Positions 12,201 through 26,254 are shown, counted from the first letter of the stretch. The stretch is DNA of 64,000 nt from Eopsaltria australis (GCA_034509425.1 JAVTVJ010000789.1:654239-718238); one strand, 5' to 3'. The notes: generated by a model not told the origin, from the sequence alone. A program made the numbers and translations.

Positions 12201-12779
12201 TTGATCGCATTGTTCTAGTCCATTAATCAAACACTGCGCTGTACATACTAATAGGATCAAACATTAGGAAATATTTATGAATGAGCATTGTTGTGACTGC
12301 AAAAATTAAACACAGCAGGTTTTAAATACACAAGATCTCAAAAAGGAAAACTTGATTATCTCCTACATATCTGGTGCCAAATTCAGAGTGAATTTTAAGT
12401 GAATCTTAGGTAGCTTGTGCTTGAGTAATTTATATCTCCTTGCAGCTCACTTCAGAGTGTAAATTATCCCTGCTCCCACCTCTGCTGAACTGACCCAAGG
12501 AAATGAGGTGCACCAGTTTTGGAGAGGGGCTGTGTGTCCACACTGTGATGGTGCTCAGGGGGTTTAAAGCTCAAACCCAGGTGTGCTATCCCTGATTATG
12601 TTCTGCCTCTGCAGCTCTCAGTGGAAATAAACCCTTGCTTACCAAAATGAGCAATAATGTGATGGTATTTCCAGTGCTTCTGGGGGCTGGGTGGAGTCTG
12701 GACATGGTGAAGTCCTTGGATTGTGGGAGTTTTGTCCCTTACTTCAAAGGGGACAGAATTTTGCCTGCTAGATCCAAAG

Positions 12780-13945
12780 GCAAGGCACGGCTGTGGCACG
12801 AGGGGTGCAGTAGCCCCACAAGCTGTGGTTTTGTCCAGGATAAATCATGTCAAACCAATCCAATCCTCCCGTGGCAGGGCAGCAGGTCAGAGAGGGGAGG
12901 AGCTGCAGCTTGAATGCAGTCAGGCTTTTGACTCTCACTCGTGGGGTGTTCCAGGAGCGAGGTGGGGAAATATGGATGGGGAGAAATGCTGTGAGGCACC
13001 AAACCAGCTGGGAAAACATGCTGAAAACTGTCTGCTGTTTGCTGTTCAAGTGGAAGGATGGCTTGAGTACGGTGCTGGAGGGGTCTGTGCATGCTCTGGC
13101 ATTACTCAGTATTTTCATTAGTGACTTGGGTAGTGCAGTATGGAGGAGACTTATTGCATCTGTTGACAATACCGAGCTGAGAGGGGCTGTGAGTGCTCTC
13201 AGAGAACAAGAGAAAGATTCAAAAATCTTAACAAACTGAAGAAACAGGCTGGAAAGACGAGACTGATGTTCTACAGGGAGGAGAGCAAAGCTGAATGTAT
13301 GAGAACTATTGAAATGTGTGCCCAGAAATGGCTGCATAGGCAGCATTTCTAAGAGAAAGAGACAATACCATGGGCTAGAAATGAACCCTGAGCCAAGCAT
13401 GGTGCTCTGGTGTGAGCAAAGCAAAGCTGACACTGCTGTACATAAAGGGAGTGTGCTGTGGTACATTGGTACATTGCTCCCATCTCTGCTGAGCATTGGG
13501 GAGGAGCAGTTTTGTCATCAGACTTCCAGAGAAATACAGAAAATGAAAAGAACAGTCTAGAAAATAACCCTCCCAAGAGGGAAAGAACTGTGGTCCATTG
13601 CCTAAGGCTGATGAAGATACAGTAATGACCTCCCCAAATAGAAAAGATGCTACAAAAGTAATGAACTGTTGCTCACTGACAGAATTAGTGGGATTAAACT
13701 GCAGTAAAAGTAATTTGGGTTAGACTTTGGGGAAAAGGTTCCATCTATAAGAAGAGCTGACACCCAGAATAGACCATCTGGGGAGCTTGTGGAATCTCCT
13801 TTAAAACCTCCAGGGATGAACAGGTTAGAGAAACTCTCCTGTCAAGACCAATTTAGGCAGGGTTGATCCTCCCCTGGGGGAAGGAGATGGACTAGGTGAC
13901 CTCTCAAGATGCCTTTTCCTCTCATTCCCTGTGGCTCTGTGTTTA
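12780..13945 (+). mobile_element. Old CR1 LINE fragment with decayed reverse transcriptase
   Basis: An ancient, heavily mutated CR1 non-LTR retrotransposon in plus orientation, covering the later part of ORF2 and the 3' region. Around 13080-13240 a frame reads GSVHALALLSIFISDLGS and later VDNTELRGAV. These line up with the CR1 reverse transcriptase stretch QGSVLGPLLFNIFISDL and the block ADDTKLSGAV. The catalytic Asp-Asp is therefore lost (VDN for ADD). Upstream, ATCATGTCAAACCAATCC and AGGCTTTTGA also fit CR1. Near 13880-13910 GGAGATGGACTAGGTGACCT is the familiar 3' region. Frameshifts and stops are numerous, so it cannot move. Left and right limits are approximate, and the middle (about 13300-13800) is too diverged to align by eye. 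Confidence 0.75.
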
Positions 13946-15014
13946 TTTTGTGTGGCAGTGATATTGGAGAGTGGAGAGCTTGATTCTGCATGTTGGGTAA
14001 ACATTTTACATTTAAATTGGGAAGTCTTGTTTACTTGTCAGCCCGTTGCTGTTTCAGTTTAAATTTTACTAATTAAAGTTGAACACTGGATTAGAAATTG
14101 CAGTGATGGGTGTATGAGGACTGTCTGAGGAGACAGGTACTGAAACCTATTAATCTATCGATTGCATTGATTGGAGTGTTTAATTTAGAGCAACATGTTC
14201 CTATTTTTAAATACGTTTTAAAAGACTCTTTTAAAAACTATTTTGTTTTATGACAGTGCAGGAACTCTCCCCCTCTCTGATAGGTGTGTACCCTTAATCA
14301 GGCACGTGGAAACAAAGGATGCTGGCATATAGGGAAAGATGCAGGATGAAACCTGTGCTACCACAATGAAAGGAATCAGGTTTTAAAAGGAGCCAGGCAG
14401 AGGTCTGGCTGCCAATTAATGAACACATTACTGCTAAGTGATAGCTTTAAAAAAAAAGAGAAAAGTTGCTGAGTTCTCATAATGGTTCTTGCTCCCCTTT
14501 CCTCCAAGCCTGCCCATTTACTGGGAGAGGAGCCCCTCCAGCAGTGGGATGCAGCAGTTCAGAGCCTGGCAGTGAATAAGGATCCCGGACTGGAAGGGGA
14601 TCTACGACAGCAGAATGTAATTCCACGGATTCATTTGCTCAGGACCCGGGGGTTAGCACTAATTTTGCACTAAGTACCAGGAGAGCTTTAATGACTGCAA
14701 ACAGCAAACACTTCAATTTTTGCTCCGTCCCATTCGGAAGCCAAAATCCGCCAGGTTTATAGTGCCCTCTAGTATCGCTCTGGAGCATTAGCTCTGCTTG
14801 GCACCTCCGGAGCTGCCACATCGCTCAGCATCGCTCTCTCACCGCAGTTTTCCTTCAGCAGCGGAGCCGCAGCGCTGGGAGAGTGGAGCGGGGCTGGCCG
14901 GGGCTGTGCTTTTCCCTTCAGCCTTTCCTGGGATGGAAAAGCGTGTGGATGTGGAGTTAAAAACGCGTGCTCTGCTGAGAGGGCTGCAGTGAGCAGGCTG
15001 CTCGGAAGAACGAT
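13946..15014. other. Intergenic, no gene seen
   Basis: About 1.1 kb of mostly AT-rich unique DNA, followed by a mildly CpG-rich patch at about 14775-14950. That patch has no recognisable exon. The block at about 14010-14260 is AT-rich and repeat-free and may be conserved non-coding DNA, which only alignment could show. Confidence 0.5.
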
Positions 15015-15106
15015 GCTTGGAAGAAGGTGTTCCTGCCCGTGGCAGGGGGTTTGGAACTGGATGATCATTAAGGTCCTTCCCAAAACCCAAACCACTCCGT
15101 GACTCC
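15015..15106 (+). mobile_element. CR1 3' end fragment
   Basis: Contains the standard CR1 3' terminal sequence: CTGCCCGTGGCAGGGGGTTT, then GGAACTGGATGATCATTAAG, then GGTCCTTCC and AACCCAAACCACTCCGTGA. This is a 5'-truncated copy in plus orientation, as is usual for CR1 inserts. Confidence 0.85.
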
Positions 15107-18100
15107 TTGTTCAATAGTTTGTGCCAATTTGGCAAAGCGATGTTAATAATAATTTGCCTTGAAAGGGCACTTTGCAGCTGTTGCTGCACAGCCACTAACT
15201 AGCAAAATGCTGGGCAAGGAGAGGCAAGGACAAGGGAGAAAAACCCGAGTCATATGAAACCCATTAGACACTACCCAGGACCACATCCCAGCCAGCTGAG
15301 GTCACTTAACACAAGGACTCCTCCGAGCTGTGACCTTCAGCCTCGCACGGATCTCTCTGTGGAGCGGATGAAGGAAAATTCCTTGGTGGACCAGGATGTG
15401 GCACCTGCTGTAAGAGTGGGCACATTTATAAAGCACCTCTAAAGATTTCCACCTGCTGGAGCAGCCTTTGGAGCCTCCCTGGGTAAGGCTGAGCTGATGT
15501 CGTGCAGGATTTCTGCTGCTCTGAGCGGCACCTTGGGAAAGGCATCATTCCCATGGAGGCAGAGGGGAATCTTCAGCTCCTGCTTGCCTCCAAACGTGCT
15601 GTGCCTGTGAGTTCTTCCTCAGAAAACCCTTTCACAGGAGCTGAACTTGCAGTGATTTGTGAAAAAGCTGCCTAGATCATTATTCTAAGGAATCATCCCA
15701 GTTCCTGGCAGTGAATGAGCTGGTCCAGATGATGCCCATGGTACATTTTCCTTCCAGGGAGGACCACTCAAGCAGTGAACTCCAGCAGGCACAGTCAAGC
15801 TGGAGGTACACAGAAGTTATTAAGTTTACATTAACTATGGAAATTTAGGAAGTGAATTGTTAACATCCATCTTCAGATTTTTCATATAGTTTTCTATGGC
15901 TGCTGATGAGATTGTCATGGGGAAAAACTGGCATTAAATGGATCTCCTGTAATACCCAGCACTTTCCTTGAAAACACACAGCCAGAGGTGAAAGCCTCCT
16001 GTCAACTTAGGTATAAAATTCTGGTTGCTTCAGTTCCTGGGTTACAACTGGAGTCACTCAAGCCACCTTTCCCTGATGGCATTTCAGAGAGCAAAACCTG
16101 ATTAACAGCAACCATTGCTACTTTTGAGAAGATAAATGATTCTCCCTAGTTTTGAACCATGTGTATCACACAAATTAAAAATGAAAATATATGAAATAGT
16201 AACCAGTGTGTCTAAAGGATGGGGAGAAGGTAGAAAAAGTGTTTTTAAAATAAAATAATAGTGGAAGTAAGAGGTGTAAAAGGTAGAGAGGAATCATAAG
16301 ATGGGGCCATTGGTGTGTATCTAAAGGCTGAACTGCATCTTATTCTTCTTAGTGACTTTCAGAAACCAGCCATTTGAGATTGTTTTCCCTCTCTTTTGTA
16401 CTGCAGGTGTATGATACGTGCAGGGGGGTTTGTTTTCCTTTGAGCCATTCCTAACTGCAGGCCAAAACAAAGGATGCACAGGGGTAACTACATCCCAAAC
16501 AAGCATTGTCCCTCCATACCCCCTCAGATTTTCACACTGACAATTTCTGAAGCACAGGTTCTTTTTCATCAAAACATTTTCATGCCCTCTCACGAACTGT
16601 GCATTCAGATAGTGACCTTTCATTATTGCCAATGTGATTTCCACACTTGGAGCCACAAGAATCTGAAATAAAGAGGTCTGGAGTCCTTCTGCTTTAAATT
16701 CTACCTCCTGCAACTGGTGTGCTAGAAATGAAGGGCTATCTCATTGTAGATGCAATATGTAAGTGGTTTGACAAGGATGTCTCTTTACAGCTCAAGTGTC
16801 AGCTCTGGATGGATGGATCAGGGGTCTTGAAAGACACACTACACATCTCTGCATCACTGTTCATAAAAACTTCACCAAGTCTCTCAAATTCCTTGCACAG
16901 CAATACAAGCAACTGTCTCAGCTTCTCAAGGGCACTACACCTTTGATAATGAATATATTTAAACAAAAGGGAACAAAAAACCTCCACCTTTGCTGAATAT
17001 AATAGAAATGCAGCTTTATACTTTCATATTTCATGGGACATGAAGGTTCATCATTTATTGAAAATAAGATGTGGACCTTCAGCAACATCCTGACTGGATT
17101 TCATTTTCAGAGTGAAATGCCTTTCTGGTAAAATACAAGAAAGTGCTTTTCTCAGACAAAACCTTGTGTTCCAGCTGTGTTGCAGTATTCTCCTGACTAC
17201 TTTCTCCCTTTTTCTGTGCTCTCTGCTGTAGCTTATTTTGCCTGCTAAGAAACTTCTTTTGCAAATCTGTTTTCTCCTTCATATTTAAAAATTATATGGT
17301 TCATGTGGGCCAATTTCCATAAACCTTCAGGGACTTCAGATTTACTATTATTCCTCACCGGCCAGGAGACAAATTAATTTGATTAGAGCTCGACCCTCAA
17401 GAGAGAATTTTGAGGGAAGCAGAGTCCAATTAAGGAATACCTGGGGTTAGCTAAGGAGTGAACACCCCCATAAGGAGTGTTTTCTCCCTCTTCCACGAGC
17501 TGAACTCACTGCACATCAGCAACATCTCCAGCTCCAGATGTCACAGGGCTTCTCCATGCAGCAGGAGGATGAGGTGTGTGCTGCTGGACAGCTCATGGTC
17601 TGCAGCCACAGGCACAGGGATGAGCTGAGCTGGTGTGGAGGAGGCAGCTCAACATCAAACCCAAGGAAGAGGCTAAAAATGACTCCTGATCCCCATTCCA
17701 TTGGACAACCAACCAATGCCAGACAATGCTGGGGACTGGGGACATTGAATGGAGAACAGAGATGGCAAACAACACTTTCTAACAATAGAAACAGCAGAGT
17801 AACTATCATCAGTTTGTGAGGCAGCTCTCTTGCCTGCAGCACCGCCCTGACATCCGAGCTAAATTTGCAATGGATGCGTTCCCAGTGGATGAGGATGAGG
17901 CCATCTGATCAATGGGCTGCACCCCCATCACCTTGCAAAGTGATATTTGCTGTTCTCACACCTCACAGGGGTGCTGGGTCAGTGGCTGGAGGACAGATGT
18001 CAATGGAAACCTTCTGTGCTGCAAAACATTGTTTGGGTGGCTCAGAAGCTCTGTTTCCTCAGGATAAATATCAGCTTAATGCAGGGGGATTTGATTGGAG

Positions 18101-19144
18101 GCACCACGCTCTGGGAGATGCTGGCTGTAAGATGAGATATGGAACTCAAGTGTACTTGTAACACCTCCTTGTAATATCTTAACAATTCAGCAACAACTTT
18201 GTAAGGCAGGTTATTAGCTGGACAGGACAAAGTAATTTCAGCCTGAGTAGCTGAGTCCTCTCACTATGAACGTTGCCCCTGCATTTTTATTTCTGTATAA
18301 TATTCCTGACTTGATTTCTTGTGTGGTGTTTCTATGCATTATTAAACTCCCACTATTTTCCACTCCAGAAATGGCTGCATTTAGATTTAGGTGAAATTTT
18401 GGTGGAGAGGTTAATCTGCAAAAACACTATGTAAGTGCAAACCATCAATTGCTACTCCTGTATTTTTAAACTCAGAACCCGTGGCTGCAGGAATGAAGTT
18501 GGTGCATTGGCTCACAAAGTTACTGAATACTCATTCTCTCCCTCTGGAAGAGCAACTTGCTCTCCTTCTTTTCTCTCTTTCTTCTCCTTTTTTTCACCTT
18601 TTTGCCCAGATGCAATGACCAGATTGTTCATCCTCTTTCTTATTGTGAATTGTCTCCTAAACACTGAAGGATGGCTTTGGGGGTTTGTTCAGAGGATTAG
18701 CATCTCTTCCCAGAGCTGTCCCCAGCTGTATTCACACTTATAAATCCATGGAAAGGACCCTAAAGAGCAATATAGAACCTGATGATGCAACAAGCCAGGA
18801 GACACACACACACACACACAAAAAAAGAAGAATAGCCTGCTAAGAGGACAAAGGTAATCAATACTAATAGCAAAGCTGAAGATTTTAAAAGCCTCTCAAT
18901 GAAGTCAGGCACAATGCTACCAGGCAGTCAATGGAAAATGAAGTGTGCCTGCAGAGGGGCTGGGAGGAGGTCAGAGGGAGAGCAGACCCTGTTTTAGAAG
19001 GGTCTTGGCTGGGTCAGTGGCCCTGGATGCCCTCACCCCCAGTAACCCAGCCAGGCTGGAAGACAGAAGGGAGAGCAGGGATGGGCACCCAAACACAGCC
19101 CCCATGTCAGCCAGTCCAGCTGCAACCAGAGCAGGGTGTGAAAC
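15107..19144. other. Intergenic, no gene seen
   Basis: About 4 kb of unique, moderately AT-rich DNA. Apart from a CA microsatellite at 18802-18820, no repeat, exon or RNA gene is recognisable. Open frames of up to about 130 codons (for example 16321-16713, minus) lack any known domain. Confidence 0.6.
18802..18820. repeat. (AC)n microsatellite
   Basis: A run of about nine AC dinucleotides followed by an A-run. It is a short simple repeat and probably length-polymorphic. Confidence 0.9.
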
Positions 19145-19435
19145 CACAGAATCACAGTCACAGAGTGATTTGAGATGGAAGGGACCTTAAAGATCATCTC
19201 ATGCCAACCCCCTGCCATGGGCAAGGACACCTTCCACTCAACCAGGCTGCTCCAACCTGGCCTTGAACACTTCCAGGGATGGGGCAGCCACAGCTTCCAT
19301 GGGCAACCTGTGCTAGGGCCTCACCACCCTCACAGGGAAGAATTTCCTCCTAACACCTGATCTAAACCCACTCTCTTCCAGTTTAAAGCCATTCCCCCTT
19401 GTCCTACCACCACATGCCCTTGTCAGAAAAGCCTG
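19145..19435 (-). mobile_element. CR1 LINE, 5'-truncated, minus orientation
   Basis: A well preserved CR1 3' part of about 290 bp. Its 3' terminus is at the left, with CACAGAATCACAG at 19146 being the reverse of the CR1 ATTCTGTG-type end. Reading leftward on the minus strand one finds GAAATTCTTCCCTGTGAGGG, CCTGGAAGTGTTCAAGGCCA, CCATGGCAGGGGGTTGG and GATCTTTAAGGTCCCTTCC. These are the ORF2 C-terminus and 3'UTR of CR1. It is less diverged than the copy at 12.8-13.9 kb, hence probably younger. The right (5'-truncation) limit is approximate. Confidence 0.93.
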
Positions 19436-22400
19436 AGAGGACAGAGCATCTCTTTGCCCTGTGCGTCAGCACTGGTGCCTGGCTGTGAGCTGCCTGTGAA
19501 GAGGAGGAAGGTTGCTCAGCTGCTGTAGTTCTGCCAGTCCTTGGCCCCTCTACTGAAACTGCTACAAAAGCAGAAAATCACTCCAGCCAGCACTGAAGGC
19601 AGCAGCAGTGCTGAGGAGCTGCGCTGGGATCGTTAGGGTGGTTAATATTCAGCAGGCATATTGCTAAAAAGGCAGTGCACGCTAAGGAAAAAGAGCAACA
19701 AACCCCAGTGCTGCACACAGGTCCTTCTGGCAGAGATATCAGCAGTGACAATGTTGTTTGTACAACAGACAACTTGTATCCCCTAAGAGCAGACCCACTG
19801 CCACGCCACATCTCGCTGAGGTCATGGCTGTGAAACCAGTCCTGAATAACACAGGCCATCTGTAAGCCCATGAAATAGTGATTAAATGCTTTTTACTGCT
19901 TTGCTGGTCCTCAGATGACTTCTCTACTTTGGCACAAAATATTCTGGTCAAGCTGAGGATGTGGCTTTGGTCAGGGGTCCAATATAAATGGCACTAACCA
20001 GTACCCAAGCCTGCACATCCACGTACAGATATATATTTTACAAGAAATCTCATTTAGTTCATAAATAAAAAAAGACCTCAAGGAGCTCTTTCAGAAGGCC
20101 CCCAGCTGAAGAGAAAGGCTGCCTGTCATCATGAATGCAGGGTGGCTGTAACAGGAAATTTTCAATGTATATGGAGACTCTGTAGTCCAAAAGTGTTATC
20201 AGGCAGAAAACCCAAATCCCTGTAAAGGGCCACCCCTTGCTATAATGCAGGTCTTTTCTATAATAGAGTCTGCTCTGGTGTAGGACTATTGCTGCACTGC
20301 AAGCTGCAGTAAATATTAATGTGTCAAGCTGGATGCCACCTCTGTTTCAGGATGGAGGCAAAAACCAGCCTGGTGGAGGATGAGTCGCAGTCCTGCCAGG
20401 GAGCTGATGCATTCCCAGGGCTTTTGGTAAGGAATTTTTTTTCTTTGGAGTGATTGGATCCTGCATTTCTCTAAAGAATCACCAACCCCTCCACTGTACT
20501 CTGCAAGGAAGGCATGAGGTCTGTCTGTGCTTGGGGCTGTGCCTTGGGGGAGTGATACTTGCACTTCATGCTGTGTTCATTGGAAATCTGCCCTCGTGCC
20601 AGTCCAGCATTTTGTAATGCAACCCCCCAAGGTCATTCCCTGCCAGGTGACAAAGCTGATGTTAAAACCCCAACATTTCCCACCTTGCAAAGAGATTCTG
20701 ATGTGTGCATTGCATTTGTTTCTCATGGTGCAATCACTCCACAAAGGAAACTAAATATGTATGTAACTGTGTGCCTGTGTATGTATCTTACAAACTAATC
20801 CTTTCCTGTTCTTGCCTGCATCATGGCAGTGTTTAAATCACTTACCTAAGCAGGGGTCTATGAGCAGCATTACCAGACCAAACATCTGAATGTATACTTG
20901 TCCTTAAACATAATATTATTCTAAACATGGGATAGAAATGTAAGTAAATATTATACTAAATATTCATGTTTACTATCCCATGCAACAATAGTTGATTAAA
21001 TATTTACCAGCCCACTTACCTGTGCTCTTGTGGGCATAGCTGCCTAACTACTTATGCTGCTGAGTGTTTTTGTGGTTGATTAAAATGCAGTTGTGTGTAC
21101 ATCTGCAATGTTTGGCAGGCCTGGTTAAACAGCCACTTACAGAAACAAGCAGTGAATGCTATTCCTTTAAAAAAAATTAAGTTTCTTATTATAGATTCTG
21201 CAACATTCATGAAGCTCTCATTAGTGGCATGCTAGGTACCTGAGGAGCAGCAGGCTGGTTTTGAAGTGCTGGGATGCCCACACAGTGTTACTCTGCAAAT
21301 AAAAAAACCCCTGGCATGAGAAGCAGCCTCTGTTTGTAATGAATCCTGATTACCAGCTTCAGCTCACAACACAGGGATGAAATAGAATTATTTTCCTTTC
21401 ACAGAAATGTGTGTTTCTATCCAGGAATAATCCTGTTAGGCTGGGAGACAGGAAAGAATTGGAGGACTATCCCAATATTTTCTTCAGCAGAAAATGGAAC
21501 GACTGGGCAAATGCAAGGAGGATCCCACACTCCCATATCACAGGTTGAAGAGGGAAGGGGGTTATGTACCCCCACTGCAGGAGAATTCAGGCAGCATTTC
21601 GTGTTTATTCCATCCTTGTTAAACTTTCTGCTCTCCAGGCAAGCACTGTGGCTGCTGTTCACTCGATATATTCCAGCAGAAGCAATTTGCCTGCAATTAG
21701 TCAGCATTGCAACTCAGTTCCTGGGCAAGTGGTGGTGAGCACAGTTCCTGCTCCCCCTGTTCTCTCTCTAAGCAATTCCCACACCCTCATGATGCACAGG
21801 GATGGATCTGCCAACAGGAGATGACCAACCTTACTTTTTGAAAAGTCACTGTAAAAAAACTCCTACCAGAAATAACTGCTTTGGCTCAAATTTAATGGTA
21901 AAAAGGTACTTGAAAACCTCATTTGTGAAACTCATGGAGAAATTATCCACAGAATTTCAACAGGGATGAGGAAGAAGAACAAGCTCTTTGCTTTTATGGC
22001 GGATTCTAAGCAAATAACCTTAAGGGCTAGAGGTTGATGTGGTTGCAATGTCTTTTATTTGAAAGAAATTAGCTCTTCTGGGTCAGATCTTAACCTCATG
22101 GCAGGTTGTTACACTGGAAAACATCTGGTCAACCACTCCACAACCACGCAGCATCAACCAGAAGGGCTGGGCAAGGTGAACTCTGTAAGGCAGAGAGACT
22201 GCAATGAACATGGAAAATACAATCTCAAAAGAAAGCCATTAAGTGCTTTTTCATCCTAACCAAGTTCATTGTGAAGGGTGGTTGGGAAAAGGGGTAATAT
22301 GAGACCTTCTTATTGAAAAAAATATTGATTGTTAGGAATCAATAGCATTAAAAAGCTGTGTCTTAAGCACCAAGCTTTGAAGGCCTCCACAAGCTTTTCC

Positions 22401-25400
22401 GTTCCCTGTCTGTTCTCCTGCCAGAACTTTGATAGATTTAGCCTGCAAACCAGCAAATGCAGGGATTTGATGGTGGCCAATATATATATTAAAAAAATTA
22501 AGGTGTCAAGCATGAATTTTATTACATCTGCAATCAGATGTACTTCCTTCAGTCAGCTCATCTGCAATTAAGTCCAGCTGTTCTCAGTGGGAAGGACTCT
22601 TCCAAGGAAATTGCTGTAAAATTTAATGGGAGTATTTTCCTTGGTGCTTTGTTGTAAATATTGTTTTCCTAATAGGCTTGTAAAGGGCTTTGCTTTTTCA
22701 TTCAATAGGCAGAGGATCTGTAATTTTTCAGGCATTAGAAAATGAATAGATCAGTGATAGAGCTCATAAAACTTATACAAAGATTCTCATTGTATAGCAA
22801 CAGAAAGAGCTTTAATAACTTGAAGAAGAGGAGCTTTTTGAATACAGTTTTTTTTTACTCTGCATAGTTTTTTGTTTACATACAAAGGGTTCTTTTTTAA
22901 CTGACACATCAGACAGTTTGATCAATATCCCTTATTGGGTTTCTTCTGCCTAGAATTGGGTATGACAGCCAGAGAGGGGCACCAGATTGCAGACTTCAGA
23001 GGCTGATCCTTCATTTCAATATTGCAGTGTAACATCCCACAAGGACCAAAATATTGCACCACGAACCCACGACACTGCAGTGCTTCCGTTTGCTGTCCCA
23101 AAATCCTCTTCAGCCTTTAAGCAAATGACGAATATTACAAACTTTTTTATCTCCTTCCACTGTGTCCAAAGAGCATCTCTTCCCTTTTTACCACTTAGGC
23201 AAAGCTTGGATGTGTTTTTCCTCTCTTCCTGCAATCTTTCAGCAACATTTTCAATCTGTGTGCTTCTGTCACTTCAGGAGAACAGTGCCTAAAATAAAAC
23301 AGTGAGATTTGTAATTATTGGCATTATTTTAAGACGTAATGCTGAAGCATTAAATATAACAAAATGAAACTATTTTGAGGGGAAATGTTGAGACATGAGT
23401 GATAGCAAATGGTGTTACTGTGGATTTATTTTCACCCAACCAAAATCAGACTCCTTCTCTAATGATGAAATATGACCTGGCTCTTGCAGAGAGAGTAATT
23501 TGCTAATTTGTTTAACGTTGTTCTCGGTGCAGGAAAGGCTTGCAAGAGAAAGAATTCAGGATGGATCTAAAGCGTGGGTTATTTCTGGGGACAAAATGAA
23601 GCCACTTGTTATTCTTTAAGACAGTGATCATATTCCTTCTCTGGCAGCTGTGAATACTGAGGAGAAAACAACTCACCCTGGTCAAAAGCTGCATTATCAC
23701 TGCTACATTGGTTTGCAATGAAAGAGGTGGAATTATCTATCAACAAAACCCTTCTGCTGAGGCAGTGGAAGTCTTTCTACTCGTGCAGTTTATTTGAAGA
23801 GCAGGAATGAGCTATACAGTAGGAGAAATATCCTTTTGCTAGTGTACCCATATAGCTACCTTGGCAAATGCTCGTGGCTTAGAATCCCATCTCCCATGTC
23901 TGCAAATAGCAGGAGTTAGCTGGCACAGGTTGGAACAGCTCTCCAAAATAGTGAAGCAGAGAAAGTTACGGAGGAAATATCTGCTGAACATGTATGTTCC
24001 TGTGTGCAGGCTTCAGAACAGATTGATAAACCTGTGCAGAGATGATTAATCAAAAGGGTTTGGATCAGGGAATGACAAGGCAGCCTGAGCTGCAGAGGAG
24101 TGCAAGATTAGGTCTCTGTAGAAGAACGTCTTTCACAGACGTGATTAGAAAATGAACCTCAGAAGCTCATGATTAACAAGGGAGGAGAGAAGGGCTAGAA
24201 CATTGTCCAGCTCATACACGAAGTGAACTTGTGTATGTGTTTTATTTGAATAGTTTGCTTGGCTTTGGTTAAATCATTGCCCCCGGAACACAGTCTGTGA
24301 TTTTCTCTTGAAGTAGTTCCTGCAGTTACAATGTTTGGGGGTTTTGCTGTTGTCTGAAATAATATCCTGGGTGTCCCAGGATAGGGGCTAGAATAGCTCT
24401 CCTTGTGCAGGCCAGTGCTTGTGCCTCCATTTCCTAACCCATATGGGAAATACCTAAAAAACAGACCCAAAGTCACGGTGGGGCCTGTGGATAAATGGCA
24501 TCAGCAGGATGAGAAAGCTGCAATTAGCACAGAGGCACCATTGTCTGTTCGTTCACTCAAGTTCTTTGTGTGTCTCTTTTGCAGCTTATATTTAAAACTT
24601 ACACCTGATGTACAGGAACTTTAAAGGTGTCTGGGTCACATTTCAGCCAGTACCTGGTAAGGGAAAGAAGCCCAAAAGCACCTTTAGCTCCACAACAGAG
24701 CAGCTGCTGTAGGAAGCTGGAGATCTGGTTCTGCCTGCTCCCAACATTAAGTGCCTTTATGGTTTGTGAGCGGTGATCCATCAGGAGGTGCATGACAGCT
24801 CCTGGAGAAAGCTTTCTTGGTCTCTGAAGGATTCAAACATTATTCAGCCATCAAATTCACAGCCTCTGTATCAGCATTTACCGATGTATTTGGCTTAAGT
24901 GAAGAGGAGCATTTATAGAAGTCTGGCTCTGTTTAAAACAGTAGATAGTCTGGGGTCCAGTATTGAGCTGTTTGAGAAGATGCAGGTTCTACCTTGCATC
25001 TAAATGTTTTGTTGTTTTTTTCCCCTTCAGCTTCACTCTAAACTCAGAAGGTGACCAGAATTAATCTCGGTGTCTTAAGTACAAAAATTGGTCATGGAAC
25101 TTTGGAGGCTGGAGCACTCTGAAGTCTCAGGATAATACTTTCCATTCTCTTTGGGCTTCAAAAAGCAGAAAGAGTCTTTCCATGATGTGATGGGAATCCT
25201 CATGAGAGCACAAGAGAGCATCTTCACCACAGGAGGTCATGGGAGGTTTGCTTTAGGGACCTGACTGGCAGCTCCTACTTTTCCCAAAACATCTGTCTCT
25301 CCAGTACCTGGAGTTTTGATTTGCATCCAATGTCTTGAACCCAGCTCTGGGACACCTTTTAGGCTGAGCTACATGGGGAAATAGCATTCATGGGCTGTTC

Positions 25401-26254
25401 CCTTTGTCCATCAGGAAGTGTCTACAAACAAGTTATCTTCTAGCAGCCTGTCTCACCACTTAGAGGGAAATAATTAAACAGCTTGAGGATGAAAACAAGA
25501 CTGCTTGCCACATTTCCTGTCCATTCCTTTTGCATTTCTTGCTGCAGCTCTGAAGTGCCACAGCCAGGTCCCTGCACACAGCTCAGCCCCACAAAGGATC
25601 AATAGGAGAAAAGATAAATCTGTTGGAATTGACTACAGGCTGTTCTGTCACTAAGTGACGATGAAAAATGATCGCTACTTGAATACACTGCATTTTTATC
25701 TTTAAATCTTTCAATGGAAGCAGTGTCAATAACAGAGCACTAAATAATCTCTAGATAGAAGGAAAATCTTTCTTTTTTTCTGTTTTTTTATAAGTGGGAA
25801 GATGGATGTCACTTTCTTTGGGGGCCCTAAATACTGAAGTATGGAATTAGATCTGCAAATTCCAGGAAGTGATAGTTTAGACAATCTGTGTCTCATTTTA
25901 GGGAAGACTGGCTGGATTCTGCTTGAAAACATTGCTCAATTCCATATCATGAATGCACCAGGGTAACTCTAAGTGGAATATGCAGAAATAAAATAAATAA
26001 GGATTTTTTTCCCCTCATGTTCCTTTGGGGATAATATATCTCTCTGAATTGGATACACCTGCCAGAGATGGCCTTTCTTTGCTTTAAAATATGTCTGACC
26101 TTTCCCTGAGCTAACTGGGTGCAGTTTACCATATTGGCCCAAGCATAAAGCAAAGTCTTTTTCAGATAATAGCATTTGGAAAAAATCCAAGCTGTTCTCT
26201 ATCTGCTGCCCACGCCACACATCCCAGCCCTGTGGACACTGGCAGCTAGCACAG

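Larger units (their letters stand above)
5641..12779. other. Intergenic region between NTNG2 promoter and a decayed CR1
   Basis: About 7.1 kb with no recognisable gene or intact transposon. It begins with A-rich tracts at 5654-5670 and 5699-5712. It holds a short hairpin (5988-6015), an 18-bp tandem duplication (6199-6234) and a CpG-dense patch around 7930-7990. AT-rich, repeat-free blocks at about 6840-7030, 9280-9340 and 11800-12420 resemble conserved enhancers in composition only. Open frames here have no domain and look like chance. Confidence 0.6.
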
